Assembly: GCA_916610825.1 (NCBI GenBank)
Contig: OU744452.1
Span: forward strand, 12,938,110 to 13,002,109
Origin: Haliclystus octoradiatus
Lineage: Eukaryota; Cnidaria; Staurozoa; Stauromedusae; Haliclystidae
Length of the DNA: 64,000 nucleotides
Direction of reading: 5' to 3'
Both the position numbers and the translations under genes were made by a program. Positions 52,274 to 61,200 of the stretch are shown here, in pieces (the first letter of the stretch is position 1; each line of letters begins with the position of its first letter). A model generated the notes under the pieces. That model made no database searches, was not told where the DNA came from, and saw nothing but the letters and a program-made list of their open reading frames with translations.

Positions 52274-55200
52274 TTAAGTGCTGTGTCCTTTCATCCTATA
52301 GGTTCTTGGTTATACTGTTATCTATCAAATTGATGATTGCTCACCTAATCTCTATCCAGGATGTAATGAGAGTCTTGAATTAAATATCACTGTTGAACAG
52401 GAGACTGAAGTAAACATAACTGGGCTTCATGTATATACGATTTACAAACTTAATGTTTATGTAATGAATGGTGTTGGTATTGGACAAGCTTCACCATCTC
52501 TTATTATGCAAACGGAGGAAGGAGGTACGAAGACCATCACAGGGAGTTTTAATCCCTTCTAATTCCAAGGGGTCTTGCAAGGATAATTTATTTGATGCAG
52601 TGTCTGTTTTGCTTATTTTGAAAAAAAAAAATTGTCTCAAATGTCAACTTTGCAATATATTACATGAAGATGATGCAAGATATCTTTTAAGATTATTTTA
52701 CTCAATGCAATTTCAAAGTTGTGTTCGTAGTGAAATTGAGCTTACCCCGAGAGAAAGGCTTTAATGTAATAGATATATAGATTCTACAGAAGTGAAAACA
52801 GTCAGGTTCTATAGGGTTGGTTTATTTTACTATATAACAGTTCATTATTATATAAGTTGAAAATATGTTGCTAAAATGGATCGAAAGAGTAATTCTCAAA
52901 TCACATTTATGTTGCTATAACATATTTGATGATTTTTAAAGTTGAATTCTGCACTGATACTTTACTCTAATTACGTATGCATATATTCAATTATGGCTAT
53001 GCAATATATTCTGTAGGGTTTATTTTACTCATATCACTCAATTTTCACGTCTTGTTATACTCCAACTTAATAAGAACCTTTTACTCATATATGCAATAGT
53101 TCTTGTTACAGAAGCACGTTGAAAAATTAATACTATGTCTGGATTCTACAGCTATGATTTATCCCTCCCATTATTTTATTTAAATATTTCTATACGTATT
53201 ACGCGATAGGGAATTAATTATATAAAATGGAATTATATATATATACATTTCACCATGATTTTACTTGATAACAAATTCGTAATGAATGCTATATATGTCT
53301 TTAATTCGTATAGTACCTCAATCTGCTCCAATTAACATCGAAGGACACCCGATTATATCAAATGATACACACATCGGTGTATACTGGAACCCAATTCCAA
53401 ATGGTCTACGAAACGGAAAAATTATAGGATATCGTATAACATACCAGATAATCTATAACCAACGGCCTGATATCGCATTAATCGAAGCTAAAAAATATTT
53501 GTATAATTCAAGAAGTCGGAGGTCAATATATGAGACCGTATCCTATGGGAACATTTCATCAGTAGATGTAAACCATACTGCTTCTAATATAATCCTTGAA
53601 AATTTAACTGCGCATCATTGGTATCATATTACATTGGCTGGATTGACATCAGCTGGAGTTGGTGTTGGTTATACGTTTAATACATCTTGTACACAAAGAG
53701 GTATGACTTGTTTTCCTACACATTTATCTTAATTATGATTGGATACTTGACTTAATTATTCAGCAGTTGATTAGGCTTTTTTATAGCACTATATAGTATA
53801 TCTAACTTTGCTTTCTTCAAAATTTTCTTTCATATAGGTTTTCTACTTTTTTTCATGATAATTGATTTCTTGGATTCCTGATTGAATGGTAGCTCAGTGG
53901 CAGAGTGTCCTCACTTTGAATGGGAGGCCGGGGCTCGATACCTCGTCAGTGCACACATGTTTGTCTTTGTCTGTAAATGTGTTTGTGTCCCCCAATAAAC
54001 AAGAACTTTTGGGATGACTATCAGTGATCATGTAGTTAACTGAAAATGGATTATTATAATGCTATAGTAAATCAATAAATATCTCAATTAAGGGCTAGCT
54101 TACTTAACGGCAACATGAACACAGCACCAAACTTAATATGATTATTATATTAATATAATAACGTACATAGAGAAATGATTACTATTGATTTTTATGTACA
54201 CAAATGACATGGTTAACTATATTAAGTGTTCAATGCTTTTGTAATTTAATTCATTTTAATTTAAGTGTTTTTATACAAATGTTTATGTTCATATTTTAGA
54301 TATAATAGTTAATATTTGATTTCTTATCATATTCTGTTCTTATATTATATGTTTGATTTTGTTATTTGATTCAAAGGAACCTCCCAAAAATCATCTAAGA
54401 TGAATGAGACCTTTCCTCTATAAATATTAAATATTATACGATTGAGGCAAATATTGCACTATATACGACTATATAATCTATATAGCGGTCACCTGTCTAT
54501 ATAGTGCCTACGTCGGTATTATACGAAGAGCATTACTTTATTGAATCAAACCTGTGTACAAAGACCACCTGTCTATTTGGCCAATTGGTCTAGATTTTAG
54601 ATAGCTGTTTGTGTACAGGTTTCACTGTATATACCATTTCGCTCTGGGAAACTCCTATTTTATTTATGCCTTTGGAGCCCGGGGGGGTAACTTCCATACT
54701 TTGGGTATAGGGGGACGTTCAAATATTAAAGGGTACCTTTTTCAACATCCATAAAAAATCTTTTGGGGTATGCTTAGTCAGAATTTTTTTTGAGGTATCC
54801 TTTTGACGCCTTTGCAAGTTTTTCATGGTGCAAAAGAAATTTTGCATATGAAGTTTTTTTCTTTAATCTTTTTTGGTTGAATTTGCCATTAGTAAAAATA
54901 TATTTGGGGTATCTTTTTCATCATGTGAAATTTTTTAATGGTCATTCTGCCAAAGTTCCATTTGAACGACCCCGTCGAAGCGCAATGGAAGTTACCCCCG
55001 GGCTTTGGAGTGTATATTTATATATTTTGATCTGATGTTTTTATGATTGATTGACTTTTAGTACCATTGATTGCTCCTGACGTATTTATAACTGATAAAT
55101 ATTCACTGGAAAAGATATCTGTTTCATGGGGTACAATCAATGAAGACGATGCCCGAGGTACTGTGATTGGTTATTTAATCATTTATTATATGAATCGATT

Positions 55201-58200
55201 GAATGATAGAATTATACCACAGAAAAAGCATATGGAGAATTTGGTTGATTATACTGTTCATAATATTGAAATAACTAATCTTGAGAGTTTCAGTCAATAT
55301 TATGTATCTGTTGGAGCGGTTACATCTGCCTATGTTGGACAACTGTCGTTACCAAAATCTGCAGGTAAATATGATGTACCTTTTATACCACGAATGCAAT
55401 CAATATTTCAATATGCAATTAACAGATTGCGTAACTCTAGTAATGATTGGATTATCTTAATTTTGATCCAAGAGGGATTTCGGATTCGGATTTTGATCCA
55501 ACAATATGATAGTGCCTATAAGCCGTATTGTATAAATATCACTGAAAGAGTGATACCTACGTTTGGTTACTTTTAAATAGTTTTATTTATGCTTTGATAA
55601 CATGCAATGCAAATGTAATTCCATCGTTCTTGAAAATATAATATGGTCTTGAAATAGGAATGGAGCAAACTTTCTGGAATGTTCGACAAATTATCTTGAA
55701 AATTCTACAAACGATTAATTCCAGATAGAATTGCACTATAGAGTAGAAATTTTAATGACAGAAATATCGCAACAAAGGCAATAGATATTTTGTAAACATG
55801 CCAAACAAACATAATGTTAGGCTCCTGGGTTTGTGTATTACGTTAAATCTTCGACACGTTGAATAATGTGTAGTACATATACGTTAAAGTTAATAGAGAG
55901 TTGAATGGTTCACGTGTGAAGTTACATAAGACTACACCATAATGGCCATAATATCCACCCAGAAAATATGAAAACCCCAGGGGGTAACTCCACTAGGACA
56001 GCTATACGGGGACGTGCCACTTTCTTTGGGTCCATATTCCAGCTGAGAAAAAAAACCTTTTGAGTATGAGATTTCAAATTTTGGAGCTTTTGGGTATCCT
56101 ATTTTTGACTTTTTCAAGAATTTTTGACAAAATTTGCATAATTTTTGTCACTTAAAATCAATCAACCTGCTAGAACTTTTTGGGTAGCATCAACAGAATT
56201 TTTGGAACTTTTGGGTACTTCCCTTTTTTCCAAAGTGGCACTTCCCCGTCCCTAAAGAGCTGGAGTTACCCCCTCCCCGGGGTAAAACCGTTGTGCGACA
56301 ATGCAAATAAGACTCTAAACACTGCCATGATAATATTCGTTTCAAACCTAATTTTTAGGGTTATACTTCGAAATGTAAGTAGTTGTTATAAGTTTCAATT
56401 TTTTGTTTTTTCGTTTATACAGAAACTTGCGTTTGTGTGTCGACATTTTCAACTAATACATACGAGCTTAATCCATTCCTTACATCATCAAATGGGGCAA
56501 AAAGTCCAGGGGGGATATTACCAGGAGTTCTCCATGTTTTGGTTGATTTCTGTTGCGGGGAATGTAGAAATACACAACAATACAATATAAATTGGCAAAT
56601 GGATAATAACCAAAATACGTCATTGAAGAATTCACGTTCTTCTTTCTTGCGTGGTGATGCAGATTTTAGCTTGCCTCGTGTTTCTAAATCGTTGGATTTT
56701 GAAAATGGAAATTATATTCCTGTTTACAAATCATCAAGCGCATTGATCATTACAAAGAAACCCATTGAAATAGATGATCATTTCCCAGAAATGGTTGCAA
56801 TTGTGTTGGATTTATTAAGTGAAAACTGGAGGTTACTGCTGATGATACTATTACTCGTTATTGCTACTGGCTGCTTGATGTCGTTCTTGGTGAGCATATG
56901 CCTGTTATGTTTGACTTTATGTAACCAACTATATTCTTAAATTTGACTCTATGCACTTGAGCCGCTAACATTGTCTACCAGTTAAGCTGCCTTCGCCTGT
57001 TTCAACTTGATAACTATGGCACCTGTTCATGGCATAATTATGCATTTTGAAAATATCCAAGAAAATGCGCATATTGTGTACAGAAATTTTCATTTTAAAT
57101 AGTTCCATGCAAGCTATGACCGTTGAAAGTATTTTCACTCGCTGCTGATTTTAATTTCTAATTTGTATTGATGTTTCGATTTTTCTCCTCTTTATAGGAA
57201 AATGATTTCACTGGAGATGGTTACATTTGTATAAAAGATGGAGCACATCGTGGTATTTGGTGGTCATTCATCACAATTACAAGAATAGGGTGAGAAAACC
57301 AGAACACGACTTCGTATAGAAAGAAGGTTTTTGTGTTTTTCATCTATAAAACTTTAAAAGAATTTTAAAAAAATTATACCTAAATTACGCTCCATTTCGA
57401 ATATTTATCAATAGAAAATTCTACTGACAAAAATTTTTTCGAAGTAGTGATTTTGAATTTTGTTAATTTTTTCAAGTCTGAATGGGAGTATGAATATGTT
57501 TTTTCCTTTGTGTGGCATCTAGTGAGTTAGGTAGTAATGATTGATTAATGATTGAAAAAATAACAAAATAACAATTGACCCTGATGTTCACCACAAAATT
57601 GAATATTTACGTCACGAAAATAAACGCGCGGCAGAGCGGAGCGACTCCTTAAAACATCTCTCCGTTATTTCTTATCGGATTTATTATCGGATCGGATTCA
57701 AACTTTTACCAATCAATTTTTCAGTTGATATGCATCAGAATCAATCTTTTATTTTTTGAGTAGAATTTTTTATTTTTTGTTTTATTACGACTTTTCCTGA
57801 ATGTATATATGTGAATATTTTCTCTGCTTGTTTTAGATATGGAGATATTGTGCCTTCTTCAATCAAAGGAAGATTGTTAGCATGTCTCTGGATGTTAATT
57901 GCTATATTTGCCTACTCTTTTTATATTGGTATTGTTACTACTGCTATTATGAAGTACGCATATAAAGATGGGGATAACCGACGATCAACGAAAATTCTCG
58001 TAAGTGTTTTCAATGAAGGTGTGCTCGATCAGGGACGATGAAAAAAGTTTCGGAACCTGGGGATTATAGCAAATATGCAACTTAGAATTTTCTTTCTCTC
58101 CAATCGCAAAGTTTTTTTCAATATATAATCTCATATTCGCGTTTAAAATTAGTGGCAGCAAAATCTCGGTGGGTCTTTTTTCTGGCCCAGGGAACTTGCC

Positions 58201-61200
58201 CCGCTTAACTCCCCCTTTGGTGGTCCTGTGTTTGATAATATATATACAAATAATAATACTAGAGTCAATAAAGACACACCATTTCTTGACTCTATCATTA
58301 TTACAGTATTATTATTTACCGCTCTGTTGTTTACAAGTACTGTTCACCTGCCAATGTTTTAAATTTTCTTTATTAAATTTGAAACATATTATACAAAGTT
58401 TATATATATACATTGGAGCGACAAAAATACGGCAAACGAGAGAAATTAATTTTTAATTTGAAGTATGAATTTCGTCAACGTAGTCAGGATTCACGTGAAA
58501 GTAGTACATATTGATGGAGAGACCATATATAAGCAGTGTACTGTTTTTCCGTGGAGAGTGTAGGGTGGCATACATACATGGATGTTAAATATTATGGACT
58601 CAACAATGATGTGTGGCATCTTACTGATGGAAATCAAACCTCCCAGAGGTAAAATTGGATTATAAAACGGTGCGACGTATCGCTGAGCTTTCATAATCAA
58701 GGCCAAATTATCATATGAAATCTACCGAATTTGATGAGCAGTATTACTCCTGGTATCAACTATCATTCATTTTTAAGCGTTGCTCTTAGCGGCAACGAAT
58801 GCTAATCCTAGCCGCCTGCGTGAAGACTAAAACGTTTCTTTCTATAGAAACGTTTATTACACTATGTTCCGTAAGAAACTTTTTATAGTCTTCACGCACA
58901 TACATACTATAGCTAATCCTGAAGGAATGGTAAATTCGTACTGGTGCTATCGTACGTCTATGCTACAAGTACATGCATACATAGGACAGGGGGCCAACAC
59001 CGATCATCATTTGAATGATATTCCATTTTCCTTTATAACACTTCCTCGTGGAAGAGTAACATTCAAATAAACGATATTGAAAATTGGTCCCCTCATAAAA
59101 AATGTGACCTGATCGGTCGAAAGTCATATACATCATTTGTGGACTCTGATTTCTAATAGTTATCGGGGCACATGTTCCTAATGAATAATATGATAGATTT
59201 GTTGTATTTGTAGAAAGTGGCAATAGCAGAAGAAAGCCAACGATTTGCTGCAAGTAAATTCTGGAATGTTTCTTTTGGTGAGTACGTTTGAAGAGATAAT
59301 ATCAGATAGAGGAAACATATCTAAATATCAATTAACGATGAATGGATGCAAGCAATTATGTGATAGTAGATAATAGAGTGGTTCAGAGAGAAATACAAAA
59401 TCAGATGGATGAAAAATCTCTGTGTCTGCGCCTGGAGAGTCAATGATAATATGTTGTAGTACTTTCAGTTCGACGGACCAGTTGTATTGGACTTTTAGTT
59501 CGACGGACGGGCAAGCTGTATGTATAGGACCTTCAGTTCGACGGGCTAGTTGTAGACCTTTTAGTTCGACGGGTTAGTTGTATATGACTGTAGCTATCAG
59601 AAACTACCAAATGATGTGATTTCTTTGATAAATTATCAACTGAATTCGTAGAATGGAGTGCATTTTTATACAAAGCAGGACATTTTATAGCAATTTTATA
59701 CAATACAGGACAGGGAAAAGGGGACAAAGGGCTGAAAAAGGATTTTATAGCTGAACATATAATGTTGGCAGAGTGATAGCCCCATAATGCCATGATGTCT
59801 GCGTCGAAACTTTATCAGCATGCAGTATATTTGCATGAGATGAGTAATTACAGTTGGTGGAGGTCCTTTGTCTTCCGCATTGACTGAATATTGAGGAGAG
59901 TCCCTGATGATACTAGTAGCGTAGTTGTAACACCAAATTGACATCTCTATAGAGTATCCTACATTATTCATTGACATTGATCCGGATATTGATATCATTA
60001 TAATAGTTTATGTTTTTCTTAGTTTTGACATCATCCAATCAGCAGTCAGCAGCCTCTCTACTAATAAACAATGAGATCGATGCGATTGTAATAGACAGTT
60101 TAATGGCTTCAACGTTCGCATCATTGGTCGAAGAACCAGCATTTGAAAAAAGAGAAAATAAAGATTTCAAATTAACATACGGCATTCTATTTGATCGAAA
60201 TGCATCTCAACTTGCAACATGTGCTCGAAGGTTTATTGATCAAAATGAGGCTGATATCTATTCAAGACTGGCCAAAATACAATCTTTTCAAGCTGTAAGT
60301 TGACTTTCATTACCATCTGGTGATTTTTTTACCATCAGCTCGTTTCGTGTTCGGTGTGTTTACAACAAACATTCCCTATATAATGATATTATCTACTGCT
60401 TTTTTCATTGGAATGTTTTGCCTGCAAAATTTATTATCACAGTACTATTTGTAAAACGTTGTCTTACTGATTGAACATAGGGCTCAATGCAGAATATAGC
60501 AGAGGTTAAATAATAAAAGTCAGAGAATCAGACAGTCATGTTTGCTACTTAAAGTTTCACGCCGAGGCGATCATCAGGCAACAGATTGAATAGATTGCCC
60601 GATGATCGCCTCGACGTGAAACTTCAAGTAGCAAACATGACTGTCTGATTCTCTGACTTTTATTATTACAATACTATAAGTACAGACATGTCAAGCATCG
60701 CTGCCCTTTTATAGCAATCTACAGCTGTTAGCCATATTAAGTCATATTAATTAGTCATATGAATCCTGCTTATAAAACGAATATACTAATTTGTATGAAC
60801 CCTCTCCCGGGACCCCTCTCCCTCAGAACAGTTATAGGATTAATTTTATTTCGATCACTCGATTAATTTTAATCACTATTTTGTGTATCAGGGAGTTTTC
60901 GATGGTCCTTGGAAGTATGATGGCACTATCCTAATGCGGGGACTTATATAATGCGATGTGGGACCATGTTTTGATGTGTCCCGAATTCAAAAGTTCAAGA
61001 TATGACCCCTGCTGCAATCAGATTGGATCATATCCCCCCTATTCTATACGTATTATCAAGATATTATAATTAGAACTAAGATAGTGCTACTCAAAACTGC
61101 GATCTTAATCTAGTGATCTTACCTCCCCCCGTGTTTGACCGTTTGGAATATCAATCAGTTAAAATAGAAACAATCAAACGTTCTCCAACTTGACGATTTA

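Noticed and set aside
54790-55035. 81-codon frame before exon 15
   Set aside because: It lies entirely inside the T-rich MITE at 54671-55010.
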